DNA of 64,000 nt from Alphaproteobacteria bacterium (GTDB lineage Bacteria; Pseudomonadota; Alphaproteobacteria; Ferrovibrionales; Ferrovibrionaceae). Made by a program: the position numbers and the translations under genes. The first letter of the stretch is position 1; every line of letters starts with the position of its first letter. Shown here piece after piece: positions 11,465 through 20,642 of the stretch. A model generated the notes under the pieces. That model did no database searches. It was not told the origin of the DNA and worked only from the letters and a program-made list of their open reading frames with translations. The stretch spans positions 62,001 through 126,000 of the forward strand of contig JAFKFH010000009.1 of NCBI GenBank assembly GCA_017307375.1, in the 5' to 3' direction.

Positions 11465-12745
11465 TCACATCTTGAACTTGGGTTCCGAGCAATTCCCGCA
11501 AACCCAAGGGAAGGTCCAGTCGGCGACCAGCTTGGCGCTTTCCGGAATGAAGGGGCTCCAGGCGTCGGCCTTGATCGCCCCCTTGGTCTGCCAGACGATC
11601 GAGAACTGACCGTCCGGCTGGATTTCGCCGATCAGCACCGGCTTGGACAGGTGATGATTGGTGTTCATCACCTCGACCAGACCCGACGGGGTCTTGACCT
11701 TCTGGCCGTACATGGCCTGGCGCACCGCGTTGACGTCGGTGGTGCCGGCCTGCTGGACGGCCTGGGTCCACATCTTGAACCCGGTATAGGTCGCCTCCAT
11801 CGGATCGTTGGTGACGCGCTTGGGGTTCTTGATGAAGGTCTGCCACTGCTTGATGAAGGCGTCGTTCTCGGGGCTCTTCACCGACTGGAAGTAGTTCCAG
11901 GCGGCGAGATGGCCGACGAGGTTCTTCGTGTCGATGCCGGCGAGCTCTTCCTCACCGACCGAGAAGGCGACGACCGGGATGTCGGACGCCTTGATGCCCG
12001 CGTTCGCCAGTTCCTTGTAGAACGGCACGTTGGCGTCGCCGTTGATGGTCGACACGACGGCGGTCTTCTTGCCGGCCGAGGCGAACTTCTTGATGTCGGC
12101 GACGATGGTCTGCCAGTCGGCATGGCCGAACGGCGTGTAGTTGATCATGATGTCCTCGGAAGCCACGCCCTTCGACTTCAGGAAGGCTTCCAGGATCTTG
12201 TTGGTGGTGCGCGGATAGACGTAGTCGGTGCCGGCCAGGACCCAGCGCTTGACCGAACCGCCCTCGTCGCTCATCAGGTATTCGACGGCCGGGATCGCCT
12301 GCTGGTTCGGCGCGGCGCCGGTGTAGAAGATGTTGCGCGAGCTTTCCTCGCCTTCGTACTGCACGGGATAGAACAGCAGGCCGTTCAGCTCCTCGAAGAC
12401 CGGCAGCACCGACTTGCGGGACACCGAGGTCCAGCAGCCGAACACGACCGAGACCTTCTCCTTCGAGATCAGCTCGCGCGCCTTTTCGGCGAACAGCGGC
12501 CAGTTGGACGCGGGGTCGACCACCACCGCCTCGACCTTCTTGCCGAGCAGACCGCCCTTCTTGTTGAGATCGTCGACCATCATCAGGACGGTGTCCTTCA
12601 GGGTCGTCTCAGAGATCGCCATCGTGCCGGACAGCGAATGCAGCACGCCGATCTTGATCGTATCCTGGGCCGACGCCGTCCCCCCGAAACCGGCAAGGGC
12701 CGCGCCAAGCGCCAGCGCCACCAGCTTGCCCGACAAATTCGCCAT
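11465..12745 (-). CDS. urtA: Urea ABC transporter substrate-binding protein UrtA
   Basis: The periplasmic urea receptor, 426 residues. A Sec signal peptide is visible (MANLSGKLVALALGAALAGF followed by GGTASA). The mature protein begins QDTIKIGVLHSLSGTMAISE and keeps the UrtA-type FYPVQYEGEESSRNIFYTGA and NHHLSKPVLIGEI segments. It is the first gene of the urt-ure block. A sigma-54 promoter match lies 67-82 bases before the start codon, which fits nitrogen control through NtrC. Confidence 0.96.
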   Translation of the reverse strand: MANLSGKLVALALGAALAGFGGTASAQDTIKIGVLHSLSGTMAISETTLKDTVLMMVDDLNKKGGLLGKKVEAVVVDPASNWPLFAEKARELISKEKVSVVFGCWTSVSRKSVLPVFEELNGLLFYPVQYEGEESSRNIFYTGAAPNQQAIPAVEYLMSDEGGSVKRWVLAGTDYVYPRTTNKILEAFLKSKGVASEDIMINYTPFGHADWQTIVADIKKFASAGKKTAVVSTINGDANVPFYKELANAGIKASDIPVVAFSVGEEELAGIDTKNLVGHLAAWNYFQSVKSPENDAFIKQWQTFIKNPKRVTNDPMEATYTGFKMWTQAVQQAGTTDVNAVRQAMYGQKVKTPSGLVEVMNTNHHLSKPVLIGEIQPDGQFSIVWQTKGAIKADAWSPFIPESAKLVADWTFPWVCGNCSEPKFKM

Positions 12746-12811
12746 TCTTTCGATCTCCCCTAGCAGTCTTGTCTACGGATGACGCGTCCGTCGCGCCCCG
12801 CGAGACAGGTG

Positions 12812-12827
12812 AGCAAGGAGTGTGCCA
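12812..12827 (-). promoter_or_regulatory. Sigma-54 promoter of urtA
   Basis: Read on the minus strand the sequence is TGGCACACTCCTTGCT. It matches the sigma-54 consensus TGGCACRNNNNTTGCW at every defined position, with GG and GC dinucleotides at the correct -24/-12 spacing. The expected transcription start is near 12801, giving a leader of roughly 55 bases to the urtA ATG. No convincing paired NtrC site was found just upstream by eye. Confidence 0.8.
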
Positions 12828-13005
12828 GTGCCGGGAATCCCACCCCGGCCCGGGGAATCCGCTTGATTCCATTGTGCAGTGCGGCAGGGCGGGAAACTGC
12901 CCAAGCCTGAGTCGCTTTCGGCCGATGCATACAAATTGATGATTTAATTTTAGGCAATGCTCAGGAAATGACCAAGCTTACTCATCGGTGAAATCGATCA
13001 CAGAC

Positions 13006-13025
13006 AGCAAAACTAGTCGTTTGCT
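13006..13025. promoter_or_regulatory. Inverted repeat upstream of katA
   Basis: AGCAAA at 13006-13011 and TTTGCT at 13020-13025 form a perfect inverted repeat with an 8-base spacer, 56 bases before the catalase start codon. It could be an operator for a peroxide-responsive regulator. It does not match the classical OxyR spacing (ATAG-N7-CTAT), so the identity of any binding protein is open. Confidence 0.3.
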
Positions 13026-13080
13026 CAATGTGATACCGAGGGCCAAGCTCCCACCAAGCCGTTCAGCCAAGGAGAATGCG

Positions 13081-14538
13081 ATGAGCGACAAACCCGTGAT
13101 GACCACCGAGGCCGGTCGCCCCGTCGGCGACAACCAGAATTCGCTGACCGCCGGGCGCCGCGGCCCCCTGCTGGTCGAGGACGTGCATCTGTTCGAGAAA
13201 CTGGCCCATTTCAACCGCGAGCGCATCCCGGAGCGGGTGGTGCACGCCAAGGGGTCGGGCGCCTACGGCATCTTCCGGGTCACCGGCAACATCACCCGCT
13301 TCACCACCGCCAGGCTGTTCGAGCGGATCGGCAAGGAAACGCCGGTCTTCGTCCGCTTCTCGACGGTCGGCGGCGAGAAGGGCTCGGCCGACACGGCGCG
13401 CGATCCGCGCGGCTTCGCGGTCAAATTCTACACCGAGGAAGGCAACTGGGACATGGTCGGCAACAACACGCCGACCTTCTTCATCCGCGATCCGCTGAAA
13501 TTCCCCGACCTGATCCACACCCAGAAGCGCAATCCCGAGACCAACCTGAAGGACCCGACGGCGATCTGGGACTATTTCTCGCGCCAGCCGGAATCGCTGC
13601 ACCAGGTCACGATCCTGCATTCCGACCGCGGCACGCCCGACGGCTACCGCTTCATGCACGGCTTTTCCAGCCACACCTACAGCCTGATCGACGCGGCGGG
13701 CGAGCGGGTCTGGGTCAAATGGCATTTCAAGTCGATGCAGGGCATCCGCAACCTGGAGCCGGCCGAGGCGGTGCGGCTGGCCGGCGAGGATCCCGACTAC
13801 GCCCAGCGCGACCTCTACGAGGCGATCGCCGCCGGTGATTTCCCGGGCTGGCGCGTCTGCGTCCAGATCATGCCGGAGGCACAGGCCGCCGCCCTGCCGT
13901 TCGACCCGTTCGACCTGACCAAGGTGTGGCCGCACCGCGTCGCGCCGCTGATCGAGGTGGGCGAAATGATCCTGGACCGCAATCCGGAGAACTACTTCGC
14001 CGAGGTCGAACAGGCGGCGTTCAGCCCCGGCAACATCGTGCCGGGCATGGGCTTCTCGCCCGACCGGGTGCTGCAGGGCCGGCTGTTCGCCTATGCCGAC
14101 GCGCATCGCTACCGGCTGGGGGTCAACCATACGCAGTTGCCGGTCAACCGGCCGCGCTGCCCGATGCACAACACCAACCGCGACGGCGCGATGCGCTTCG
14201 ACGGCAATTTCGGGGCGGCGCCTGCCTATTCGGCCCGCGGCTCGGCCACCGTGCAACCCGATGAGGCCCGCCGCGATCCGCCGCTGGCGCTCGACGGTCC
14301 GGCCGACCGCTACGACCATCGGCTGGAGAACGACGACTACACCCAAGCCGGCGACCTGTTCCGGCTGATGTCGACCGAACAGCAGGCGCTGCTGATGGAT
14401 GTGATCAGCGATTCGCTGATCCAGGCGCCGGTCGAGATCCAGCGGCGCCAGCTCGATCATTTCGCCAGGGCCGACTGGGCCTATGGCGCCGGCGTCGCCG
14501 CCCGGCTGGGCCTCAGCCTGGAAGATGCCGCCGACTGA
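13081..14538 (+). CDS. katA: Monofunctional heme catalase (small-subunit type)
   Basis: Converts hydrogen peroxide to water and oxygen. At 485 residues it belongs to the small-subunit clade. The catalytic His55 lies in [12 protein letters not shown], the distal Asn128 in VGNNTPTFF, and the heme-ligand Tyr338 in [14 protein letters not shown]. No signal peptide is present, so it is cytoplasmic. AAGGAG lies a few bases before the ATG at 13081; the frame is open upstream but has no better start. It ends in a strong hairpin shared with the convergent DUF1674 gene. Confidence 0.97.
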   Translation: MSDKPVMTTEAGRPVGDNQNSLTAGRRGPLLVEDVHLFEKLAHFNRERIPERVVHAKGSGAYGIFRVTGNITRFTTARLFERIGKETPVFVRFSTVGGEKGSADTARDPRGFAVKFYTEEGNWDMVGNNTPTFFIRDPLKFPDLIHTQKRNPETNLKDPTAIWDYFSRQPESLHQVTILHSDRGTPDGYRFMHGFSSHTYSLIDAAGERVWVKWHFKSMQGIRNLEPAEAVRLAGEDPDYAQRDLYEAIAAGDFPGWRVCVQIMPEAQAAALPFDPFDLTKVWPHRVAPLIEVGEMILDRNPENYFAEVEQAAFSPGNIVPGMGFSPDRVLQGRLFAYADAHRYRLGVNHTQLPVNRPRCPMHNTNRDGAMRFDGNFGAAPAYSARGSATVQPDEARRDPPLALDGPADRYDHRLENDDYTQAGDLFRLMSTEQQALLMDVISDSLIQAPVEIQRRQLDHFARADWAYGAGVAARLGLSLEDAAD

Positions 14539-14562
14539 CCGTCCGGAGTATCGTCAGAACCG

Positions 14563-14592
14563 GGGCATCGTCAGAAATCGCTGACGATGCCC
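14563..14592. terminator. Perfect 12-bp hairpin between katA and the DUF1674 gene
   Basis: GGGCATCGTCAG (14563-14574) pairs perfectly with CTGACGATGCCC (14581-14592) around a 6-base loop. It lies 25 bases after the katA stop and overlaps the last codons and stop of the convergent gene at 14571. It should act as a terminator for both directions. The T-tract after the stem is weak on either strand. Confidence 0.7.
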
Positions 14593-14756
14593 TTGTGCGA
14601 CCAGTCGCCGTAGCGGGTCGGTTCGGGACCCGCGGTTCCGCCGACCTCGCCGGGCGCCTGCTCCAGCACATGGGCCGGCTTGTCCTTGGCGTAACCCTTG
14701 ACGCCGCTCGGTGCCGGAACCGGGGTTTCCGGCAGTTTCTGGTCGTTCTCGGTCAT
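14571..14756 (-). CDS. DUF1674 protein, SdhAF4-like succinate dehydrogenase assembly factor
   Basis: A 61-residue protein ending EPTRYGDWSHKGIVSDF, the diagnostic C-terminal motif of DUF1674. This family includes the mitochondrial factor Sdh8/SDHAF4, which helps flavinylated SdhA assemble and limits oxidant production; the same role is inferred here. The N-terminal half is low in complexity and likely flexible, as in the family. The ATG at 14756 was chosen; the frame is open about 16 codons further but without homology-like sequence. Confidence 0.8.
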   Translation of the reverse strand: MTENDQKLPETPVPAPSGVKGYAKDKPAHVLEQAPGEVGGTAGPEPTRYGDWSHKGIVSDF

Positions 14757-14850
14757 CGCTGCACCCAATCTCTTCACTTGAAGCACCGTGGAGGCACCGT
14801 ACATATAGCGCGGTGGGCATCACTTTAACCCCGGTGCCCCAGAGGAAGCG

Positions 14851-15753
14851 ATGAACTACGCCAAGACTGCGATGCTGCTGGCGGCGATGACCGCCCTGTT
14901 CCTGGTGATCGGGTATCTGGTCGGCGGCCAGAGCGGCATGCTGATCGCGCTGGTGGTTGCCGCCGGCATGAATCTGTTCGCCTACTGGAACGCCGACAGC
15001 CTCGTGCTGCGCATGTACAACGCCCACGAGGTCGATGCGCGTACCGCGCCCGACTACTACAGCCTGGTCGCCGAGCTGGCACAGCGGGCCGAACTGCCGA
15101 TGCCGCGCGTCTACCTGATCGAGTCGGATCAGCCCAATGCCTTCGCTACCGGCCGCAACCCGGAGAATGCCGCGGTCGCCGCGACCACCGGCCTGCTGAA
15201 CATGCTGACGCGCGAGGAAGTGGCGGGCGTGATGGCGCATGAGCTGGCCCATGTCCAGCATCGCGACACCCTGACGATGACGGTCACGGCGACGATCGCC
15301 GGCGCGATCGGCATGATCGCCAACATGGCGATGTTCTCGTCGATGTTTTCGTCCAACGACCGGCAGAGCCCATTGTCGGGCATCGCCGCCATCCTGATGG
15401 CCGTGCTGGCGCCGATCGCCGCGTCGCTGGTGCAGATGGCGATTAGCCGCTCGCGCGAATACGAGGCCGATCGGCGCGGTGCCGCGATCTGCGGCAACCC
15501 GATGTGGCTGGCCTCGGCCCTGCACAAGATCGAACACGGCGCCCAGGCCCTGCCGAACTATGAGGCCGAACGCAACCCGGCAACCGCGCATATGTTCATT
15601 ATCAACCCGCTGTCCGGCCAGGGCATGGACAACCTGTTCTCGACCCACCCCTCGACCGCCAACCGCATCGCCGCGCTGCGCGAGCTTGCGGCGCAGTGGC
15701 AGCAGGCCGCCATGCCCACCTATTCGGCCCCGCGCCGGGGGCCGTGGGGTTGA
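14851..15753 (+). CDS. htpX: Membrane zinc metalloprotease HtpX
   Basis: HtpX degrades damaged inner-membrane proteins. The 300-residue protein has two N-terminal membrane helices (from [20 protein letters not shown]), the zinc motif [10 protein letters not shown] and the downstream glutamate region [12 protein letters not shown] second hydrophobic pair lies between about residues 150 and 200. The stop codon overlaps possible starts of rsmB, so the two genes are likely co-transcribed. Confidence 0.95.
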   Translation: MNYAKTAMLLAAMTALFLVIGYLVGGQSGMLIALVVAAGMNLFAYWNADSLVLRMYNAHEVDARTAPDYYSLVAELAQRAELPMPRVYLIESDQPNAFATGRNPENAAVAATTGLLNMLTREEVAGVMAHELAHVQHRDTLTMTVTATIAGAIGMIANMAMFSSMFSSNDRQSPLSGIAAILMAVLAPIAASLVQMAISRSREYEADRRGAAICGNPMWLASALHKIEHGAQALPNYEAERNPATAHMFIINPLSGQGMDNLFSTHPSTANRIAALRELAAQWQQAAMPTYSAPRRGPWG

Positions 15754-17057
15754 GCGCGCCGAAGGGGGCGCCCTCTCCCGCGCTGCAGAAACCCGGAATT
15801 GCGGCCCGTGCCGCGGCGCTGAACCTGATGCGGGCGGTCCTGGAAAAGGGCCGCCCGCTCGACGATGCCTGGGGATCGGCCGTCGCCGACCTGGAGGTGC
15901 GGGATCGCGCGCTGGTCCGCGCCTCGGTCGCGACAGCGTTGCGCCGCATGGGCCAGATCGACGATCTGATCGAGGCGATGCTCGACAAGAAGCTGCCGCA
16001 ATCGGCCCAGGCCGCGCAGCATATCCTGCGGCTCGGTATTGCCGAGCTGATGTTCATGGGCCTCGCGCCGCATGCCGCGGTCGACGCCGCGGTGACGGTC
16101 GCCAAGGCCCGCGCCCCGCGCTTTGCCAAGCTGGTCAACGCGGTGCTGCGACGGCTGGGCCGCGAGGGCGAGGCGATCCTGGCCGGCCAGGATGCCGCGC
16201 GGCTGAACTGCCCGGACTGGCTGTGGCGCCGCTGGGAGGCCGCCTATGGCGAAGCCGACGCGCGGGCCCTGGCCGAGGCGCATCTGACCGAAGCGCCGCT
16301 CGACATCACCGTCAAGTCGGATGCCGCCGCCTGGGCCGAAAAGCTCGAGGCGACCGTGCTGCCGTCGGGCTCGCTGCGCCGGACGGCCGGCGGCCAGGTC
16401 GACGGGCTGGCCGGTTTCACCGAGGGGGCCTGGTGGGTGCAGGATGCCGCCGCAGCCCTGCCGGCCCGCCTGGCCGGCAATGTGGCCGGCCGCCACGTCA
16501 TCGACCTTTGCGCCGCGCCCGGCGGCAAGACGGCACAACTGGCCTCGGCCGGGGCCGAGGTCATCGCGGTCGAGAAGAACGCCAAACGGGCGCCGAGGCT
16601 GAGGCAGAATCTGGAACGACTCGGGTTGAAGGCGGAGGTCGTGGTCGCCGATGCCGGGACCTGGACGCCGCCCGAACCGGCCGATGTCGTGCTGCTCGAC
16701 GCCCCCTGCTCGGCAACCGGCACGCTGCGCCGCCACCCCGACATCGCCCACAACAAGGATGCGGTCGATATCGCGACGCTCGCCCGCGCCCAGGCCCGGC
16801 TGCTCGACTCGGGCGCCGGCATGGTGGCGCCGGGCGGGTTGCTGATCTACTGCACCTGCTCGCTGGAACCCGAGGAGGGCGAGGCCCAGGTCCAGCCGTT
16901 CCTGGCGCGCAACCCGGAATTCCGGATCGAGCCGATCGCGGCCGCCGAAATCGGCGGCTTGGCCGATGCGATCACCGCGGACGGCAATCTGCGCACCCGC
17001 CCCGACCAGGGCTGGGACGGCTTCTTCGCGGCACGTTTCAGGAAGAAGGCTAACTAA
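15744..17057 (+). CDS. rsmB: 16S rRNA m5C967 methyltransferase RsmB
   Basis: A SAM-dependent RNA cytosine methyltransferase with an N-terminal NusB-like domain ([17 protein letters not shown] to about residue 140) and a C-terminal catalytic domain. Conserved motifs are [17 protein letters not shown], the [13 protein letters not shown] cysteine motif and the [10 protein letters not shown] catalytic cysteine. The start is uncertain: a GTG at 15744 and a TTG at 15750 both overlap the end of htpX, and neither has a clear ribosome binding site. The last bases overlap the convergent amidase gene by 4. Confidence 0.9.
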   Translation: MGLSAPKGAPSPALQKPGIAARAAALNLMRAVLEKGRPLDDAWGSAVADLEVRDRALVRASVATALRRMGQIDDLIEAMLDKKLPQSAQAAQHILRLGIAELMFMGLAPHAAVDAAVTVAKARAPRFAKLVNAVLRRLGREGEAILAGQDAARLNCPDWLWRRWEAAYGEADARALAEAHLTEAPLDITVKSDAAAWAEKLEATVLPSGSLRRTAGGQVDGLAGFTEGAWWVQDAAAALPARLAGNVAGRHVIDLCAAPGGKTAQLASAGAEVIAVEKNAKRAPRLRQNLERLGLKAEVVVADAGTWTPPEPADVVLLDAPCSATGTLRRHPDIAHNKDAVDIATLARAQARLLDSGAGMVAPGGLLIYCTCSLEPEEGEAQVQPFLARNPEFRIEPIAAAEIGGLADAITADGNLRTRPDQGWDGFFAARFRKKAN

Positions 17058-17854
17058 GCCCGGGAGAAATCGGTGGCGACGGCCGAGACCTGCTCGGCCA
17101 GCAGCCGCGCGATCTGCGCGCGCTTGGTCGGGCTGGACAGGCTCTTCTCGTCGGTCGGGTTCGACAGGAAGCCGGTCTCGATCAGCACGGACGGGACCGA
17201 GCCGGACCGCAGCACGGCGAAATTGGCCGACCGCATCGGATTTTCCAGCAACGGATAGTCGCTGCCGGCGACGCCATGCACGATCCGCTTCTTGGCGGTC
17301 AGCGAGGCATTGTGGGAATGCCGCCGGGCAAGGTCGATCAGGATGGCGGCGGTATCCTTGTCCGTGTCGCGCAGATCGACGCCATAGACCACGTCGACCC
17401 GGTTCTCCCGCGTCGCCAGCGCGCTGGCAAAAGCATCGGAGGCCCGCTCGGACAGGGTATAGGCGGAGAGGCCGCGCGCCGAGGTGTTCGGGGCCGAGTC
17501 GGCATGGACCGAGACGAACAGATCGGCATCGTTCATCTGGGCGATGCGCACGCGGTCGCCCAGCGGCAGAAATTCGTCGCGGCTGCGGGTCAGCATGACG
17601 CGCAGGTTCGGGCGCTGCGATTTCAGGTAAGCCTGCATCCCCCGGCAGATCGCCAGGACGACGTCCTTTTCCTGGGTGCCCAACCGCCCGATCGCCCCGG
17701 GATCGCGGCCGCCATGGCCGGGATCAAGCACGATCAGCGGGCTGGATGGCGCCCGGGCGGTCGCCTTACCGGCCGATTGTGCGGCGGCTACGCCGGGAAT
17801 GCTGCCGTAGGACAGCATCCCGAGAGCCATGGATATGAGGGTGCGGCGCTTCAT
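17054..17854 (-). CDS. Secreted N-acetylmuramoyl-L-alanine amidase (Amidase_3, AmiC-like)
   Basis: Cleaves the bond between muramic acid and the stem peptide, usually in cell separation. A signal peptide opens the 266-residue protein (MKRRTLISMALGMLSYGSIP). The zinc site motifs are LDPGHGGRDPGA, SVHADSAPN and VLIETGFLSNPTDE, in the right order for Amidase_3. No separate AMIN domain is present, so it is shorter than E. coli AmiC. Its stop codon overlaps that of rsmB by 4 bases in convergent orientation. Confidence 0.9.
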   Translation of the reverse strand: MKRRTLISMALGMLSYGSIPGVAAAQSAGKATARAPSSPLIVLDPGHGGRDPGAIGRLGTQEKDVVLAICRGMQAYLKSQRPNLRVMLTRSRDEFLPLGDRVRIAQMNDADLFVSVHADSAPNTSARGLSAYTLSERASDAFASALATRENRVDVVYGVDLRDTDKDTAAILIDLARRHSHNASLTAKKRIVHGVAGSDYPLLENPMRSANFAVLRSGSVPSVLIETGFLSNPTDEKSLSSPTKRAQIARLLAEQVSAVATDFSRA

Positions 17855-17908
17855 CGCCCCTCAAATCTGCCCCAATCTGGAAAAAATTCAAGAGGCGATA
17901 GCTTAAAC

Positions 17909-18961
17909 TTAACCGCCGTTGTTCAAGTGACGCACGAAGAACTCGGTGGTTTCGCGGATCGCTTCCTGCTGGGCGGGCCCCTTGAAGGCATGGCCCTGGC
18001 CGCGGAAGATGTGCATGTCGTAGTCGGCGCCGATGTCGTCCATGTAGCGGGCGAGCTGATAGGCGCGGGCCACCGGTACCACACGATCCTTGTCGCCGTG
18101 CAGGATCAGCGTCGGCGGCATTTCACGCACGCCACGGCGCATTTCGGTGTTCGGCATCGCGCCGACCACGTTGACGACCGCGGCGAGGCGGCCATCCGAC
18201 CCGGCCAGGTCCATCACATGGAAACCGCCGAGCGACAGGCCGAACGCACCGACCCGGGTCTGATCGACATAGGGCAGCGCCTGGACATAGGAGATGGCGT
18301 CGCGGATCACCTGGTTGCGCTGCTCCTGAAGCTGCGGCGACGCCTTGCGGGCGAACTCGGTGATGCCGTCGAAATAGTGGACCACGAAGGTCGAGATGCC
18401 CTTTTCGGCCAGCGCCCTGGCCTGCGGGTAGTACAGCGTGCCGTCGCCGAGACCGCTGGCGCCGTGCAGCATGACCACCGCCGGCGACTGGTTGCCGTCG
18501 AGGCCGCCGAACGAATTCTTGGCGCGCACCACGTCGACGCGGACCAGGCGGCCGCGGCTCATGAAATGGTTGACGCGATACATGTCGCCGTAAGTCTCGG
18601 TCGCCCGGGCGAACTTGCGCGCAAAGTAAGCCTGGTTGCGGTTGTCGGCGCGCTTGTTGCTTTTCAGCGTACGCGTCGCGACCTGCTTGCCTGCCGCCTG
18701 CTTGGAAGCGGTCGACTTGCTCGACTTGGCCTGGGTCTTCTTGGTGGGCTTGGCCGGGGCCTTCTTCGGACCGGCCTGCGCGACCTGCTTGTTCGCGGGT
18801 GCCGCGGAACTCTTCTGCTGGGTCGTGGTCTTCTGCGTAGTCGTCTTTGCTGTCGTCTCGGCGAACGCCTGAGACACAGGCGAAACGATCATGGCGGTGA
18901 TCGCGAGAGCGGCGGCGGTCCGAAGCCAGACCGACAGGCGCGGCGTCTTGCAGCGACGCAT
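17909..18961 (-). CDS. Secreted alpha/beta-hydrolase, dienelactone hydrolase family
   Basis: A 350-residue exported hydrolase. A signal peptide covers about residues 1-35 and is followed by a roughly 60-residue linker rich in Lys, Thr, Ala and Gln, probably disordered or wall-associated. The catalytic domain has the nucleophile Ser in GAFGLSLGGFH, an Asp in LHGDKDRVVP and a His in GQGHAF. The substrate is unknown. The ATG at 18961 has GGGAAGGGGGAG just in front; a start 11 codons earlier is less likely. Confidence 0.8.
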   Translation of the reverse strand: MRRCKTPRLSVWLRTAAALAITAMIVSPVSQAFAETTAKTTTQKTTTQQKSSAAPANKQVAQAGPKKAPAKPTKKTQAKSSKSTASKQAAGKQVATRTLKSNKRADNRNQAYFARKFARATETYGDMYRVNHFMSRGRLVRVDVVRAKNSFGGLDGNQSPAVVMLHGASGLGDGTLYYPQARALAEKGISTFVVHYFDGITEFARKASPQLQEQRNQVIRDAISYVQALPYVDQTRVGAFGLSLGGFHVMDLAGSDGRLAAVVNVVGAMPNTEMRRGVREMPPTLILHGDKDRVVPVARAYQLARYMDDIGADYDMHIFRGQGHAFKGPAQQEAIRETTEFFVRHLNNGG

Positions 18962-19272
18962 GTCTCCCCCTTCCCTGTTTAAACCCCGTTGCACAAGACC
19001 GCGCCGGCTGATCAGCCATGAACCTTGCGGTCGTCAGCGCCGTGCCGGGATTGTCCAGCTAGCGCTCGTGGTCTTGTGTAACAGGGCTACTACCGGTCGG
19101 CACCCTGTGGTGCCGGGGAAGCTTCCTACCAAATCCACGCCGCGTTGTCTCGGAAAAACTGTAACAACTTGTTAGCCTTCGTGAACGACAAGTGAACGGC
19201 TTGCACGCGCGTCCCGCACGCCGCGAACCCGCGGAATTGTTATGATCGCGCACCGCGATAAGGGGGCCGGCG
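18962..19272. other. Divergent intergenic region between hydrolase and marC-like gene
   Basis: A 311-base gap with no convincing coding frame. It holds the promoters of both divergent genes. The only clear structure is the palindrome at 19098-19115. AT-rich blocks around 19140-19200 are candidates for promoter elements, but no consensus pair stood out. Confidence 0.5.
19098..19115. promoter_or_regulatory. Perfect palindrome CGGCACC-N4-GGTGCCG
   Basis: Two 7-base arms (19098-19104 and 19109-19115) are exact reverse complements around a CTGT centre. It lies about 137 bases before the hydrolase start and 158 before the MarC-family start. It could be a protein-binding operator or a hairpin in a long leader. 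No regulator is encoded nearby. Confidence 0.35.
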
Positions 19273-19908
19273 GTGATGATCGAGTTCCTGTTGCAGACTT
19301 TTGCGACGCTGTTCGTCGTGCTCGACGCGCCCGGAGTCGCCATCGTCTTCCTGGGCCTGACCCGGAATTCGCCGCCCGACCACGCCCGCCGCATGGCCCG
19401 TCGCGGCGCGGTGATCGGCGGCATCGTGCTGATGGGCTTCGCGCTGGTCGGCGAACCGCTGATGCGGGCGCTGGGAATTTCGATGTCGGCATTCCGCATC
19501 GCCGGCGGCATTCTCCTGTTCCTGCTGGCGGTCGAGATGATGCTGGGCAAAAGGTCGCCGATCCGCGGGCCGTCGCCGTCGGAAGAGGCCGAGGCGGAGA
19601 CCCGCGAGGATATCTCGGTCTTCCCGTTGGCCATCCCGCTGATCGCCGGCCCCGGCGCGATGACGTCGGTGATGCTACTGACGGCACAGGCCGGCCCTTC
19701 GCTGGGCCTGCGCATCGGCGTATTCGTCATGCTGGTCCTGGTCCTCGGCCTGACCTACCTGTTCATGGTCGGCGCCCAGCGCATGGTCAAGGTGCTGGGC
19801 ATGACCGGTACCAACGTGGTCGAACGGGTGCTGGCGATCATCCTGGCCGCACTGGCCGTCCAGTTCGTGGTCGACGGCGCCCGCCAGGCCTTTGCCATCC
19901 AGGCATGA
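19273..19908 (+). CDS. MarC family integral membrane protein
   Basis: A 211-residue protein with about six hydrophobic segments and the MarC-family motifs VVLDAPGVAIVFLGLT, AIPLIAGPGAMTSV and GTNVVERVLAIILAALAVQF. MarC proteins were once linked to multiple antibiotic resistance, but the link was not supported and their function remains unknown. GTG at 19273 and ATG at 19276 are both possible starts behind AGGGGG. Confidence 0.85.
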   Translation: MMIEFLLQTFATLFVVLDAPGVAIVFLGLTRNSPPDHARRMARRGAVIGGIVLMGFALVGEPLMRALGISMSAFRIAGGILLFLLAVEMMLGKRSPIRGPSPSEEAEAETREDISVFPLAIPLIAGPGAMTSVMLLTAQAGPSLGLRIGVFVMLVLVLGLTYLFMVGAQRMVKVLGMTGTNVVERVLAIILAALAVQFVVDGARQAFAIQA

Positions 19909-19973
19909 GCCGCAGGGGCGACTTGCGGGATCATGGTCTGGAAAGACCGGCACGAACCTGCTAGGAAACCCCC

Positions 19974-20636
<663 letters not shown>

Positions 20637-20642
20637 CCGATC

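Larger units (their letters stand above)
12746..13080. other. Divergent control region between urtA and katA
   Basis: This 335-base non-coding region separates urtA (minus) from the catalase gene (plus). It holds a sigma-54 promoter match for urtA at 12812-12827 and an inverted repeat at 13006-13025 before katA. The catalase-proximal half is AT-rich (around 12930-13030), as expected for a sigma-70-type promoter. A frame overlapping its distal end is open but has no plausible start or coding pattern. Confidence 0.7.

Noticed and set aside
12830-12960. NtrC-binding sites upstream of the urtA promoter
   Set aside because: A GCACTGCAC-like stretch is present near 12880, but it does not form the expected TGCACC-N5-GGTGCA palindrome.
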